NCBI GenBank assembly: GCA_965200115.1
Contig: OZ241336.1
Coordinates: forward strand, 3,472,001-3,536,000
Length of the DNA stretch: 64,000 nucleotides
Direction: 5' to 3'
Origin: JAPOUP01 sp026708635
GTDB taxonomy: Bacteria > Pseudomonadota > Alphaproteobacteria > Rhodobacterales > Rhodobacteraceae
The notes under the pieces were generated by a model that saw only the letters and a program-made list of their open reading frames with translations, was not told the DNA's origin and did not search any database. The position numbers and the translations under genes are program-made. Of the stretch, positions 44,352-54,483 are shown in pieces (position 1 is the first letter of the stretch; every line of letters begins with the position of its first letter).

Positions 44352-44780
44352 TCATCGCGTCTGCGCGTAATCGGCCAGCGTCAGGACGGATTGGCCGTGC
44401 TCGGTCGGCGCCACGGCATCCGCGAACCGGCGGTCGGCCGTCACCACCGTCGCGCCGATGCGGTGCGCGAGCGCGAGATACACGCAGTCGTAAACCGGGT
44501 GGCCGAGCGCCAGCGCCAGACGGGCCGCGTCCGCGCCCACGGTCTCGTCGTCGTTCCAGCGCATCGGCATCTCAGTGAGCAGGGCCGTGGCGGCGCCGGC
44601 TTCGGCGCGCTCGATCTGGCCTGCCCGCGCCCTGCGCCACAGCGCATTGGCGACCTCGGCAACCATCAGGCGCGGCGCGTGCAGCTCCTGTCCGCTGGCC
44701 GCCAGTTCCCGCGCGGCACCCGAGTCTGGCTCGTCGACCAGCAGCTTGACCGCCACGCTGGCATCGACCACGAAGCGCAT
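44352..44780 (-). CDS. vapC: VapC-type PIN-domain toxin
   Basis: A 142-residue PIN-domain RNase. The acidic active site is in place: Asp in MRFVVDASVAVKLLVDEP, Glu in LMVAEVANALWRR, Asp in GHPVYDCVYLALA and Asp in VVTADRRFADA. VapC toxins cut tRNA or rRNA and are held inactive by VapB. ATG 44780 overlaps the stop of the antitoxin gene (TGATG), the usual coupling. Confidence 0.92.
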   Translation of the reverse strand: MRFVVDASVAVKLLVDEPDSGAARELAASGQELHAPRLMVAEVANALWRRARAGQIERAEAGAATALLTEMPMRWNDDETVGADAARLALALGHPVYDCVYLALAHRIGATVVTADRRFADAVAPTEHGQSVLTLADYAQTR

Positions 44781-45040
44781 CAGTAGTCGTCGCGATGGCC
44801 GCGGTCGCGGTCCTCGCGGATCAGCACCTCCGCCGGGGTCTGCCTGCGGCCCCTGGTCCTCTCCCGGAGCCGGTCCGACGCCGCGAGGAACCTTGCCCGC
44901 TTCGCCTCCATGTCGTCGTCGGCCGCGCATTGGAGGATGTGGCGAACCTCGCCCTCAAGGGACCGGTTGTTCGACGACGCGCGCCGCTTGAGGCGGTCCA
45001 CCACCTCGTCGTCGAGTTGCCGCACATGGATTGCTGCCAT
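44780..45040 (-). CDS. vapB: VapB/FitA-type antitoxin
   Basis: An 86-residue antitoxin. The N-terminal ribbon-helix-helix is AAIHVRQLDDEVVDRLKRRA / NNRSLEGEVRHILQCA, as in FitA/Phd-like antitoxins, and the C-terminal acidic/basic tail (VLIREDRDRGHRDDY) would wrap the toxin. ATG 45040 with CGGAG 8 bases upstream was chosen over the ATG at 45058. It normally represses its own promoter together with VapC. Confidence 0.9.
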   Translation of the reverse strand: MAAIHVRQLDDEVVDRLKRRASSNNRSLEGEVRHILQCAADDDMEAKRARFLAASDRLRERTRGRRQTPAEVLIREDRDRGHRDDY

Positions 45041-45212
45041 CGGTTTGTCTCCGAACATCAGTTATCAAAGTGCTATCAGTCTGACGCGGCCCATGCAAGC
45101 ACCCAGCGAGGTCAGTCGGTGATTGCCGTGGCTTCGAGCAATCGGGTGCATTCTGCTGGACATCCCTGTGACCGGCTTGTTCATTGCGGGGGTAAGTAAA
45201 AGGAGCAATCCC

Positions 45213-46724
45213 ATGTCCATTGATAGCCTGCTGGCCGGCGGACTGCAGTTCCTCTCCGCACTGTTCGTCTTTTGCATCGGCCTTGGCGTCGCCACCGCAG
45301 CCGGCCTCTTTGTCATGGATATCTCCCAGACCCGCGACGCGGTCAGGCGGAACTATCCTGTCATTGGGCGGTTCCGGTACGTCTTCTCGATGCTTGGCGA
45401 ATTTTTCCGCCAGTACTTCTTTGCCATGGACCGGGAGGAAATGCCGTTCAACCGCGCCGAACGCGAATGGATCGACCGTTCGACGCGGGAGTCCAGCAAC
45501 ACGGTGGCGTTCGGATCGACCAAGAACCTGACGGCGACCGGTTCGGTCATCTTCGTTAACTGCGCCTTCCCCACCCTGACCGAGGACGCCGTCGAAATGG
45601 TGCCGATGGAAATCGGGCCGTATTGCCGGACTCCGTACGTCGCGCCGTCTTTCTTCAACATTTCCGGGATGAGCTACGGTGCCCTTTCGACGCCGGCCGT
45701 CAGGGCGCTGTCGCGCGGCGCCGCGCAGTTCGGCTGTTGGCTCAACACCGGTGAAGGTGGCCTGTCACCGTACCATCTTGAGGGGGGATGCGACATCGTC
45801 TTCCAGATCGGAACCGCGAAGTATGGCGTCCGAAACCCCGACGGCAGCCTGAGTGATGACAGGCTCAGGGAGGTCGCGGCGCATGAATCGGTTCGGATGT
45901 TCGAGCTGAAGCTCAGCCAGGGCGCGAAGCCTGGCAAGGGCGGCATCCTGCCAGGGGCAAAGGTCACGGCGGAAATCGCCGGTATTCGGGGTATCAGGGA
46001 AGGAGAGGATTCAATCTCTCCCAATGGCCACCCGGAAATCAGGACGGTCTCCCAGCTTCTCGACATGATTGGGCACATCCGGGATGTTTCGGGCAAGCCC
46101 GCGGGGTTCAAGTCGGTCGTTGGAGATGTCGACTGGCTGGAAGAGATGTGCGTCGAAATTCACGGCCGCGGAATCGAGTGCGCCCCGGACTTCATCACTG
46201 TCGACGGTGGAGATGGCGGGACGGGCGCGGCCCCGATGCCATTGATCGACAATGTCGGCCTGCCCGTGAAGGAAGCGCTTCCGATGCTGTCCGACACGTT
46301 GCACAAGTACGGATTGCGAGAACGGATCCGTGTCATAGCCTCGGGCAAGCTGGTAACTCCCGCGGAGGTTGGATGGGCGCTTGCCACGGGCGCTGACTTC
46401 GTCACGTCCGCACGCGGTTTCATGTTCGCGCTCGGATGCATTCAGTCCCTCAAATGCAACAAGAACACCTGCCCCACCGGAATCACGACGCACAATGCCA
46501 GGCTCCAGAAAGGCCTGAATCCCGCCGATAAGTCGGTCAGGGTTGCGAGTTACTGCAGGAAGCTGATCAAGGAAGTGCAGGTCATTTCGCATTCGTGCGG
46601 TGTCGTCAGGCCAAGACTGATGACGCGGAGGCATGTCCGTCTCGTCCAGTCGGACGGAAGGTCCGTTCCGATGAACATCCTCTATCCCAGGCCGGAAATC
46701 CTGCCGGAATACCGGGACCTGTAG
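45213..46724 (+). CDS. FMN-binding glutamate synthase-family protein
   Basis: A 503-residue protein corresponding to the FMN/iron-sulphur synthase domain of glutamate synthase (GltB2-like), with an N-terminal membrane anchor (LSALFVFCIGLGVATAAGLF). Motifs: ISGMSYGALSTPAVRALSRG, VDGGDGGTGAAPMPLIDNVG (FMN phosphate binding) and CIQSLKCNKNTCPTG (three Cys for a 3Fe-4S cluster). Family members lack the glutaminase domain; their substrate is often unknown. Start at ATG 45213 with AAAGGAG, rather than an upstream frame start at 45123. Single gene. Confidence 0.9.
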   Translation: MSIDSLLAGGLQFLSALFVFCIGLGVATAAGLFVMDISQTRDAVRRNYPVIGRFRYVFSMLGEFFRQYFFAMDREEMPFNRAEREWIDRSTRESSNTVAFGSTKNLTATGSVIFVNCAFPTLTEDAVEMVPMEIGPYCRTPYVAPSFFNISGMSYGALSTPAVRALSRGAAQFGCWLNTGEGGLSPYHLEGGCDIVFQIGTAKYGVRNPDGSLSDDRLREVAAHESVRMFELKLSQGAKPGKGGILPGAKVTAEIAGIRGIREGEDSISPNGHPEIRTVSQLLDMIGHIRDVSGKPAGFKSVVGDVDWLEEMCVEIHGRGIECAPDFITVDGGDGGTGAAPMPLIDNVGLPVKEALPMLSDTLHKYGLRERIRVIASGKLVTPAEVGWALATGADFVTSARGFMFALGCIQSLKCNKNTCPTGITTHNARLQKGLNPADKSVRVASYCRKLIKEVQVISHSCGVVRPRLMTRRHVRLVQSDGRSVPMNILYPRPEILPEYRDL

Positions 46725-47227
46725 GCAATCGTGCGGGAATGCGGCGCTTGGTCGAAGGCGGGGCAAATCGAGGGCGGCGGGAAAGTCGCCTGAGCCCCAT
46801 GAAAGTGCCGCTGACAGAGTGGTCTGGTCGCTGAAGCAAACTGTGGCGCGACAATCTGGGTGAGAGCCGCGCGTCAATCAGGGTGGGATTCCCGGCAGCG
46901 GCGTAATGATGATCGCCATGCCGTGCGTTGAAGGCAAGCGGTTTTCTGGATTTGAATGTCGCGGCGGGCCGGTCGAGCGAAGACGAGACGGCCCACGAAG
47001 GCGATCCCCGCGGGTCTTGAGTGTCGTTGCCTCTGCGGCGGACTGGCGCGGGCGGGTCAGTTTCTGGTGTTTTTGGGCGTCTTGCGGACGGTCTCCATCG
47101 AGATGGCCTCACGTCTTCACCATCCGGCTCGGGCTGTCATTGGCAGTTCGACATATTCGTCCCCGTCACCCTGATTCTTGCACAACAGTGAGCGATGCAG
47201 CGAACCGCTTGTCTGGTCAGGCTAGGG
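46725..47227. other. No gene recognised (about 500 bases)
   Basis: Short open frames only, no family features, hairpins or RNA genes seen. Confidence 0.4.
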
Positions 47228-47554
47228 TCAGTCGCGGGCGTCGTGCTCGGCGATGCCGGCAAGCTCGACCGGGGGACGGTCGGGAAAGCGGGCGACCAGC
47301 GACAGGCTGCCGCCCATCGCCTCCACCGTCCTGCGCAGCGTGGACAGCAGGAGATCGCTCCGTTTCTCCAGCCGGGAGATGGCGTCCTGGCTTATGCCGA
47401 GCTCGCGCGCGACGCTCGCCTGGGTGAGTGCGCGTGCCCTGCGCAGTTCGCGCAGCGTCATTTCCTCGGCGATCAGTTCGGCGGCCATTTCTTCCACCTT
47501 GCGGCGTTCGGCGGGGTCGAGCCTCGCGATTACGTCTTCCACATCCAGCGCCAT
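47228..47554 (-). CDS. higA: HigA-like XRE antitoxin
   Basis: A 108-residue antitoxin. A short N-terminal helical part (MALDVEDVIARLDPAERRKV) is followed by the HTH LRRARALTQASVARELGISQ / DAISRLEKRSD near residues 37-68. Such proteins inhibit the HigB-type toxin encoded immediately upstream and repress the operon. GGAG stands 6 bases before ATG 47554; 15 bases separate it from the toxin stop. Confidence 0.88.
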   Translation of the reverse strand: MALDVEDVIARLDPAERRKVEEMAAELIAEEMTLRELRRARALTQASVARELGISQDAISRLEKRSDLLLSTLRRTVEAMGGSLSLVARFPDRPPVELAGIAEHDARD

Positions 47555-47569
47555 GACCGTTCTCCTTCT

Positions 47570-47968
47570 CTATCCGTCTTCGAGCCGGGCAAGGTGCCGG
47601 TCGAACCGCTCGTCTGCCCTGCGGATCGGTTCGCGGTAGAACCGCCGCCCGCTCCCGCCCGACTTGTCGCCCGCCACAAGAAGCATGGCGTGGCGCACGG
47701 GATCGAACGCGAAGGCGACCCGCCACTCCCCGCCTGCCGCGGTGAGCCGCATCTCCTTCGTGTTGGCGTGCCGCGATCCGTTCAGCGTATCCACGCGTGG
47801 CCGCCCAAGCTGCGGGCCGTATTCCCCAAGCAGCCGCGAATGCGCGAGGATCGAGCGGCGCACTTTCAAGGGCAACTCCGACAACTCCTCGGGGTCGAAC
47901 TCCTCGGCAATCTGGACCCGCCAACTCTGGTGGCAGGAGGGGATGTCAGGACATGACGTCAAGGACAT
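47570..47968 (-). CDS. higB: HigB/Gp49-like toxin (DUF891, RelE superfamily)
   Basis: A 132-residue RelE-superfamily toxin. Diagnostic segments are LLGEYGPQLGRPRVDTLNGS, HANTKEMRLTAAGGEWRVAF and AGDKSGGSGRRFYREPI, the conserved Gp49/HigB core with the basic residues used for mRNA cleavage on ribosomes. The toxin-first order is the usual one for higBA. ATG 47968 gives an N-terminus (MSLTSCPDIPSC) slightly longer than usual; a later start is possible. Confidence 0.87.
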   Translation of the reverse strand: MSLTSCPDIPSCHQSWRVQIAEEFDPEELSELPLKVRRSILAHSRLLGEYGPQLGRPRVDTLNGSRHANTKEMRLTAAGGEWRVAFAFDPVRHAMLLVAGDKSGGSGRRFYREPIRRADERFDRHLARLEDG

Positions 47969-48204
47969 GTTCGCGCTGCCGGCTTGATGGCGGTCCGCTC
48001 GCGATATCTGGTGGGCCATGTGTCCCGCCGCGGTGGCACGGAACCTTCGGGCCCGTGGTCGGAAGGTGCGGAGGCGTGGCACCGCCCCGGAATTCCGGTT
48101 TCCGACGTCCGTCGGCGGCGGCTGTCCCGGAAGCCCCGGAACCTGTGTTGCGGCCGGACCGCGCATGGCCGCCCCTGCGCAAGGCCGGCGCTCTCCATGA
48201 ACCG

Positions 48205-48726
48205 TCAGCGCCGACGGCGCCGCCATAGCCAGCGGACGGTGCCCACGACCGTCGCCGCCAGCACTGCTACGATCAGCAGCGTCTTGACCAGGGTGAAGGT
48301 TGCCGCCGCCCACGCAAGCGGCGAGGGTCCGCCGGCGTAGCCCAGCGCCAGCGCCGCGACGGTGGCGTTCTCCAGCGCGTCCGCCGCCGCCAGCGCGAGC
48401 GGCAGCGTCCAGAGCGGGGCCCGGAACAGGCGGATCAGCAGGATCGCGAACAGCAGCCCGTAGGTCACTGGAAAGAGCATGTCGACGGTCAGGCCCGTCA
48501 CCGCGTAGACCGTGCGCGCCTGGGCGTCGAGCCGGTCGAGCGCGTCGAACAGCGCCGCCGCCTCGGCGGGCGTATACCAGCCTCGGACGTCGAGGAGTTG
48601 GAGGCCGCCCAGCCGGTCCTGGCGCCAGGCCAGCCCCGCAACGCAGCCGACGACGCCGGCCAGCGCCGCGAGTGCCACGCGCCTGGTCGCCCGTCGCTCC
48701 ACGGCCGCGCGGATCGATGATATCAT
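48205..48726 (-). CDS. Small integral membrane protein, four transmembrane segments
   Basis: A 173-residue protein with four predicted membrane helices (VALAALAGVVGCVAGLAW, MLFPVTYGLLFAILLIRLF, LPLALAAADALENATVAALA, LVKTLLIVAVLAATVVGTV) and a basic C-terminal tail of Arg residues. GGAGGAAC precedes ATG 48726 by 8 bases. The layout resembles unnamed four-helix membrane proteins of Proteobacteria; no function can be given. Confidence 0.75.
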   Translation of the reverse strand: MISSIRAAVERRATRRVALAALAGVVGCVAGLAWRQDRLGGLQLLDVRGWYTPAEAAALFDALDRLDAQARTVYAVTGLTVDMLFPVTYGLLFAILLIRLFRAPLWTLPLALAAADALENATVAALALGYAGGPSPLAWAAATFTLVKTLLIVAVLAATVVGTVRWLWRRRRR

Positions 48727-49422
48727 CGGCGTGGTTCCTCCTACTGACAGCTTGCGTCCTGTACGCCGCGCCGCTCTCGGGGGCAAGACGCCGCGCCGCC
48801 AAGCCTTGCAGCGCGGAAACCCGGAGGCGGCACTCTCAGGCAGACATGGACGAAAGTGCCGCCGCCGGATCGAAGAGGCGCTGGCTTGGGCTATGGTCTG
48901 TCGGCCGAGCCGGGCATTCGGGGAACGCGACAGTCGAGGCAGAAGACGGACCAACGGGTCGGACATCGCCGGTTTTGTGGTCGCCCGGGCCGGAGTGGGC
49001 AGGTTGGTGACCTATCTATGTATCCCGGTCCTTTCCCGACACCCGAAATATCCCCGCCAGCGACGCCGCGGCCTCCGGTTCCGAGCGCATACCCTCCCCG
49101 CTGGGAGATGAAAGTGCGTGCAGAATCAAGGATCCGAGGGGACCTTGGACCTAATAGAGGGCGCCGAAGAGCAATCGGTCGAAGTCCGCCCCGGACGTAA
49201 TTACGGTGCCGCGCCCGGGAAGAACCACCCCGCTGAGATCGCCGGGACCCATTGTGACCATGGCATGGGCTCGGAGCCCGGCACGATCCCCTCTCCGATT
49301 CCATTTCAGTCTCAAAGCGGAGCGAGGAACGGGGCCGATCCGCGTGAAACCGTTCCTCGGTAAAATCATCATCGGTCAGGCTTGACGTATATATGTCACT
49401 GGGCTAGGCAGCGGAGCACTGT
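48727..49422. other. No gene recognised before the tRNA (about 700 bases)
   Basis: Contains a minus-strand 73-codon frame (ending LPGRGTVITSGADFDRLLFG) without start site or known family. No other feature is visible until the tRNA gene. Confidence 0.4.
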
Positions 49423-49496
49423 GCGGGCGTTGTGTAGTGGTAAGACCTTAGCCTTCCAAGCTAATGACGCGGGTTCGATTCCCGCCGCCCGCTCCA
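49423..49496 (+). tRNA. tRNA-Gly (anticodon TCC)
   Basis: All four arms can be drawn: acceptor GCGGGCG (49423-49429) with CGCCCGC (49486-49492), D-arm containing gtagtggtaagac, anticodon stem TTAGC/GCTAA with loop CTTCCAA (anticodon TCC at 49455-49457), and the T-arm CGGG-TTCGATT-CCCG. The discriminator is T and CCA is encoded. It reads GGA and, by wobble, GGG codons. Confidence 0.96.
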
Positions 49497-49658
49497 GCAG
49501 CCGCAGTCTGACCGGATCAATCTCCGCCCGCAATTGAACCCCGGTCGACCCGCGGAGGCTTGGCGGCATTTGATGCGACGGTGGCCTTCAGCATGTGAGT
49601 ATCCGGATGCCGGGAGTCTCACTTGTCCGAAATGGAGCAGGTGAATATCCGGAGCGAA

Positions 49659-51461
49659 ATGGATGGGCAGCGCATGACACAGGTCAACGGTGAGCGGGAA
49701 ACTCGCGCGAAATCAAGAAAACTCAGCGCGCTTGGTGGGCTCGGACCGTTTCTGAAACCCTATCGGGGATTGATTGTGTCCGCCGTCCTTGCGCTGGTGC
49801 TTACGGCGTGCCTGTCGCTGGCCCTTCCATTGGCGGTGCGCCGGGTGGTCGACGGGTTCGGGACGTCCGCGGAGTTGCTGGACCAGTATTTTTTGTCTTT
49901 CCTGTGCATAGCCGGACTCCTCGCTCTGGGAACCGGGCTCCGCTATTATCTCGTCACCCGTCTGGGCGAGCGCGTCGTGGCCGATATCCGAAAGGCGGTC
50001 TTCGACCGGATGGTGGCGATGTCGCCCGCTTTTTTCGAGCGGATCATGACGGGCGAGGTGCTGAGCAGGATCACCACTGACACGACGCTGATCCTGAGCG
50101 TGATCGGCTCCTCGGTCTCCGTTGCATTGCGAAACATCCTTATGTCCTTGGGCGGGCTTGCGCTTCTGTTCCTCACTTCGGCCAAGCTCACGGGTATGGT
50201 GCTTCTGATTGTGCCTATGGTGATTGTGCCGATCGTCGTTCTCGGCCGTCGTCTCCGTCGTCTGGGTCGCGAGAATCAGGACTGGGTCGCGACATCTTCC
50301 GGTACCGCGTCCGAGGCCCTGCTGAGCGTGGGTACCATACAGGCGTTCACCAACGAAAGAACGGTCCGTGACGCGTTTTCGGACGTCACCGAACGTTCCT
50401 TCACTTCCGCGGAACAGCGTATTCTTACGCGTGCGATGATGACCGTAATCGTTATCGCGTTGATCATCTCGGGTGTTGTCGTCGTTCTCTGGATCGGGGC
50501 GAGGGACGTGCGCTCCGGCCTAATGACAATCGGGGAACTGGTACAATTCATAATTTACGCGGTAATGGTCGCTGGAGCGGCCGGAGCGTTGAGCGAGATC
50601 TGGGGTGAGCTGCAGAGGGCGGCGGGTGCGGCCGAGCGGCTCGTGGACCTGCTTTGCGCCACCGATAGCGTGACGGATCCCGAAACACCTCTCCCTTTGC
50701 CTGACAGGGAGCGTCGCGAAATCGTTTTTGACGACGTGACGTTTCACTATCCAGCCCGGCCGGGGGCCGCGGCGCTGAACGGTGTCTCCATGCGGATCCG
50801 GCCCGGAGAGACCGTTGCCCTGGTTGGACCGTCGGGCGCCGGGAAGTCCACGGTCTTCCATCTCCTCCTTCGGTTTTACGATCCATCTCGCGGCGGGATC
50901 AGAATCGACGGTGTCAATCTGCGCGACATGTCCCGGGCGGAATTTCGTAGCGCGGTCGCGCTTGTTTCGCAGGATCCGGTGATATTCGCCGATTCGGCGC
51001 GTGAGAACATACGTTTCGGGAAGCCGGATGCGACCGATGGTGATGTCGAGGCCGCGGCAAGGGCGGCGGCGGCACACGAATTCATTAGCAGGTTACCCGA
51101 TGGATACGAAACGAATGTCGGGGAACGCGGAGTCACGCTATCGGGCGGGCAGAGGCAGCGTATCGCCGTCGCGCGGGCAATTCTCCGGGATGCGCCGATA
51201 CTGCTTCTTGATGAGGCCACAAGCGCGCTTGATGCCGAGAGCGAGCGGCTCGTGCAGAAAGCGGTCGATTCGCTATCCAGGAACCGGACAACTCTCATTG
51301 TGGCTCACCGGCTTGCGACGGTGAAGAAAGTTGACCGTATTTTGGTATTCGACGAGGGCCGGATCGTCGCTGAGGGGACGCACGACGATCTGGTCAAAAT
51401 GGAGGGACTCTACACGCGACTCGCCCGTCTGCAGTTTACCGAGGGACTGGCGGCCGAGTGA
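49659..51461 (+). CDS. ABC exporter with fused membrane and ATPase domains (MsbA/LmrA-like)
   Basis: A 600-residue half-transporter. The membrane domain (residues about 20-315) has six helices beginning GLIVSAVLALVLTACLSLAL and the coupling helix motif FFERIMTGEVLSRITTDTT. The ATPase domain has Walker A LVGPSGAGKST, Q-loop ALVSQDPVIF, signature VTLSGGQRQRIAVARAIL, Walker B ILLLDEATSALDAE and the switch His in LIVAHRLAT. It works as a homodimer and may export lipid A, lipids or drugs. Starts at 49632 and 49674 are also possible; 49659 is favoured by GGAG 5 bases upstream. Confidence 0.9.
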   Translation: MDGQRMTQVNGERETRAKSRKLSALGGLGPFLKPYRGLIVSAVLALVLTACLSLALPLAVRRVVDGFGTSAELLDQYFLSFLCIAGLLALGTGLRYYLVTRLGERVVADIRKAVFDRMVAMSPAFFERIMTGEVLSRITTDTTLILSVIGSSVSVALRNILMSLGGLALLFLTSAKLTGMVLLIVPMVIVPIVVLGRRLRRLGRENQDWVATSSGTASEALLSVGTIQAFTNERTVRDAFSDVTERSFTSAEQRILTRAMMTVIVIALIISGVVVVLWIGARDVRSGLMTIGELVQFIIYAVMVAGAAGALSEIWGELQRAAGAAERLVDLLCATDSVTDPETPLPLPDRERREIVFDDVTFHYPARPGAAALNGVSMRIRPGETVALVGPSGAGKSTVFHLLLRFYDPSRGGIRIDGVNLRDMSRAEFRSAVALVSQDPVIFADSARENIRFGKPDATDGDVEAAARAAAAHEFISRLPDGYETNVGERGVTLSGGQRQRIAVARAILRDAPILLLDEATSALDAESERLVQKAVDSLSRNRTTLIVAHRLATVKKVDRILVFDEGRIVAEGTHDDLVKMEGLYTRLARLQFTEGLAAE

Positions 51462-51896
51462 CGGCTTACTGATCGCGGCTGGAGGGGATGGACATCCGTC
51501 TCGAACAACGGGGATGTCGCCAAAAGAGTCGGGCGGAAGACCGGAGCGGATTTAGCCGACCGGGATCCATGCGGCAGGTTACGCGGGGGGCGTGCGGGGA
51601 TCGGGAGAGGGGTGCCTGACTTGAACGCCGTCAGGCGGGATGATCAATGTTCGATAGGAGGGCGAGCGGTTGCCATTCCACCTTTCTTTGGCGTGCGTGG
51701 CAGTCGCACTGAAACTCGCCATAACGGAAATTCGGGTGAATGGACCGCGGTGAGTAAGGGTGTGTGTCGTCGATAACGATTCCCGGGCTACCAAAACCTG
51801 AAATGATGCGTTTATCTCCAACCTTTGGAGGGGCGCGGGCCAGATTTGAGGAACCGGGTGACGCGCGTATGTGGTTTCGAGACGAAAGGATAACGA
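51462..51896. other. Intergenic region without recognised features (about 435 bases)
   Basis: No open frame with start site, no clear hairpin. It must contain the promoter of the acyl-CoA synthetase gene; none could be assigned with confidence. Confidence 0.4.
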
Positions 51897-53777
51897 ATGA
51901 CCTATGCCACTATCGGTGATCGCGATGCCGTGGAGCGGGAATGTCCCTGGAAGAACCGCGACGTTCCGTTAACGACATTCGGGTGTCTGTGCAGAACCGC
52001 GGATCTCCACGGGAATCGGCCGGCCACGACCTTTCAGATGTTCTCGGGCGCGACCGATGCGGCTGACACACTGACCTGGACGGAACTTCGTGACCGCGTG
52101 GCGCAAGCCGCCAATCTGTTTCGCTCGCTCGGTGTGGGCGAGACTGACGTAATCGCCTATGTGCTTCCGAACTGCACTGAAACCGTCCTCACTTTCCTCG
52201 GCGGGCAGGTGGCGGGAATCGTGAGTCCGATCAATCCCTTGCTCGCCTCGGACCAGATCGCCGCGCTGCTCCGGGAGACCGGCGCCAAGGTCGTTGTGAC
52301 CCTGCGCGCGTTTCCCAAAACCGAGGTAGCGCAGAAAGTGGCGGCCGCTGTGGCGGATGCGCCGAATGTCGAGACGGTCGTCGAAATCGACCTTCTGCGA
52401 TACCTCACCGGCATCAAGAGGCTTATCGTGCCTCTCCTGAGGCCGAAAATGACAGTGGGCCACAAGGCGCGGATCGTGCGCTTCGAACGGGAAATCGATT
52501 CCCAGCCAGCGGTTCTGGAGTTCGCTGACAGTGGCGCCGACCGCATCGCCGCGCTGTTTCACACCGGTGGTACGACCGGACTGCCGAAGCTCGTACGGCA
52601 CAGGTATTCCGGGATGATCTACAACTCGTGGGTGGCGTCGCGGCTCCTGTTCACCGAGAGGGATGTCCAGCTCTGCCCACTGCCAATGTTTCATGTATTC
52701 GCGGCGATCGTGTCGCTTGGCGCATCCCTGAGTTCAGGTGCGCATATCGTATTTCCGACACCGCAGGGATACCGCGGCGAAGGTGTTTTCCGGAATTTCT
52801 GGAAGCTTGTCGAGCGCTACCGGGCGACGTTCATGATCACGGTTCCAACCGCTGTCTCGGTGCTGATGCAGCGTGAGGTGGATGCGGATATCTCTTCCCT
52901 GAAACTGGCGTTCTGCGGTTCCGCTCCGCTACCGACGGAACTTTACCGGAGGTTCGAAACCGCCGCCGGGGTTACGATCTGCGAGGGTTACGGCTTGACG
53001 GAAGCGACATGCCTGGTTTCATGCAATCCCCCGGACGGCGAGAAGAAAATAGGCAGCGTCGGCATTCCGTTTCCCTACACCGACGTGAAGATTCTCCGTG
53101 ATGGCCCCGACGGGCACGTTGAGTGCGCGGCTGACGAAGCTGGCGAGATCTGCGTCTCGAATCCGGGCGTCACAACTGACGGTATCTACGTTGACCCGGG
53201 ACAGAACATGAACCTGTACTGTTTCGGGGACTACCTGCGCACCGGTGATCTTGGGCGCGTGGACCCGGACGGCTATCTCTGGATCATGGGTCGGGCGAAG
53301 GACCTGATTATCCGCGGTGGCCACAATTTGGACCCCTCGGTCATTGAGGAGGTGTTGGCGGGCCATGCAGCGGTGGCGTTTGCCGGAGCGATTGGCCAGC
53401 CGGACGCGCACGCCGGGGAACTGCCCTGCGCTTACGTGGAACTTGTGGAAGGGGCGGAGGTCTCGGAAACGGAACTGATGGAGCATGTCCGGGCAAATAT
53501 AAGTGAGCGCGCCGCGGTCCCGAAGTATCTGGAAATTCTCGACGAATTGCCAAAGACGGCGGTTGGGAAGGTGTTCAAGCCCGACCTGCGCCGCCGGGCC
53601 ATCGCCCGGGTGTATGATGACGCCCTGCGGGAGGCGGGGCTTCCGGTTACGGTGCAGGAGGTGATCGAGGACAGAAAAATGGGCCTTGTAGCTAGGCTGT
53701 CAAGGGACGGGGAGGTGGACGCCGAAGCGGTTTCCGGGTGTCTGGGCAGGTTCACACGGCCCTGGCAGTGGGTTTAG
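51897..53777 (+). CDS. AMP-forming acyl-CoA synthetase
   Basis: A 626-residue member of the ANL superfamily, activating a carboxylic (probably fatty) acid to its CoA thioester through an acyl-adenylate. Motifs: AMP-binding loop ALFHTGGTTGLPKLVRH, GYGLTEATC, YLRTGDLGRVDPDGYLW, hinge GRAKDLIIRGGHNLDPSVIE and the catalytic Lys in KTAVGKVFKPDL. AAAGGA lies 7 bases before ATG 51897. The nearby thioesterase and short-chain dehydrogenase fit a lipid-related neighbourhood, although they are separate units. Confidence 0.92.
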   Translation: MTYATIGDRDAVERECPWKNRDVPLTTFGCLCRTADLHGNRPATTFQMFSGATDAADTLTWTELRDRVAQAANLFRSLGVGETDVIAYVLPNCTETVLTFLGGQVAGIVSPINPLLASDQIAALLRETGAKVVVTLRAFPKTEVAQKVAAAVADAPNVETVVEIDLLRYLTGIKRLIVPLLRPKMTVGHKARIVRFEREIDSQPAVLEFADSGADRIAALFHTGGTTGLPKLVRHRYSGMIYNSWVASRLLFTERDVQLCPLPMFHVFAAIVSLGASLSSGAHIVFPTPQGYRGEGVFRNFWKLVERYRATFMITVPTAVSVLMQREVDADISSLKLAFCGSAPLPTELYRRFETAAGVTICEGYGLTEATCLVSCNPPDGEKKIGSVGIPFPYTDVKILRDGPDGHVECAADEAGEICVSNPGVTTDGIYVDPGQNMNLYCFGDYLRTGDLGRVDPDGYLWIMGRAKDLIIRGGHNLDPSVIEEVLAGHAAVAFAGAIGQPDAHAGELPCAYVELVEGAEVSETELMEHVRANISERAAVPKYLEILDELPKTAVGKVFKPDLRRRAIARVYDDALREAGLPVTVQEVIEDRKMGLVARLSRDGEVDAEAVSGCLGRFTRPWQWV

Positions 53778-53997
53778 GCTCCGGGTGATATCCCGGAAAA
53801 TACGCATTCATCCGTTTGCGATCCAGCGATACGGCGTAAGTCCGCGCGGAATTGAATCACCGCTAACCCGGATTCCGACCCACAACATGGCCGGATCCGG
53901 GATCAACGTACTGACCCGCGGCGCCCGTCAGCCGGCAGTTCAGGACAGAGGATGTCCGCATTGCGCCGCAATCCATCAATACAATGATGTTGGGATA

Positions 53998-54483
53998 CTA
54001 GGCAGGCCGTAGAATCATACAGGTCGTTGACCCCGTCGCGTAAAGCCTACCATCCTCCGCGCCGCGGATCTCGCCGTCGGCCACTCCCGTCGACCTGCCC
54101 GAGTGGAGAACCCTGCCGGAAGCCACAATCTCCATCTCGATCGGGATCGATCGGATGATGTTTACCCGGTATTCCAGTGTCGTGTACATCGCTCCCTTTG
54201 GGACCTTGGTCATTATTGCGCACGCCATCGCGCTGTCCAGCAATGTGCCATACCAGCCGCCATGGACGGTCCCCATGGGGTTCAGGCTACTGAAAGTCGG
54301 GGTGCCACGGAAAGTGACATGGCCGTCCTCAACCGAGTCCAGGCGATAGTTCATAGTGTCGGCTATGGGTGGGCCCGAAACCTGTCCGCTCAGGACGGCA
54401 AGCATGAAATCGAGGCCGGACATTGAAAGGATAGTGTCAGTGCCCGGCATCTGGTCCAGCGATTTGGCGTTGAACAAAGACAT
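53998..54483 (-). CDS. PaaI-type hotdog thioesterase
   Basis: A 161-residue hotdog-fold protein. The core is MGTVHGGWYGTLLDSAMACA (HGG plus the Asp of the catalytic pair), with TTLEYRVNIIRSIP and GRVLHSGRSTGVADGEI as typical following strands. PaaI/YdiI-like enzymes hydrolyse acyl- or aryl-CoA esters. Start ATG 54483 with GGAG 9 bases upstream; an ATG at 54498 is an alternative. It is convergent with the acyl-CoA synthetase gene. Confidence 0.85.
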   Translation of the reverse strand: MSLFNAKSLDQMPGTDTILSMSGLDFMLAVLSGQVSGPPIADTMNYRLDSVEDGHVTFRGTPTFSSLNPMGTVHGGWYGTLLDSAMACAIMTKVPKGAMYTTLEYRVNIIRSIPIEMEIVASGRVLHSGRSTGVADGEIRGAEDGRLYATGSTTCMILRPA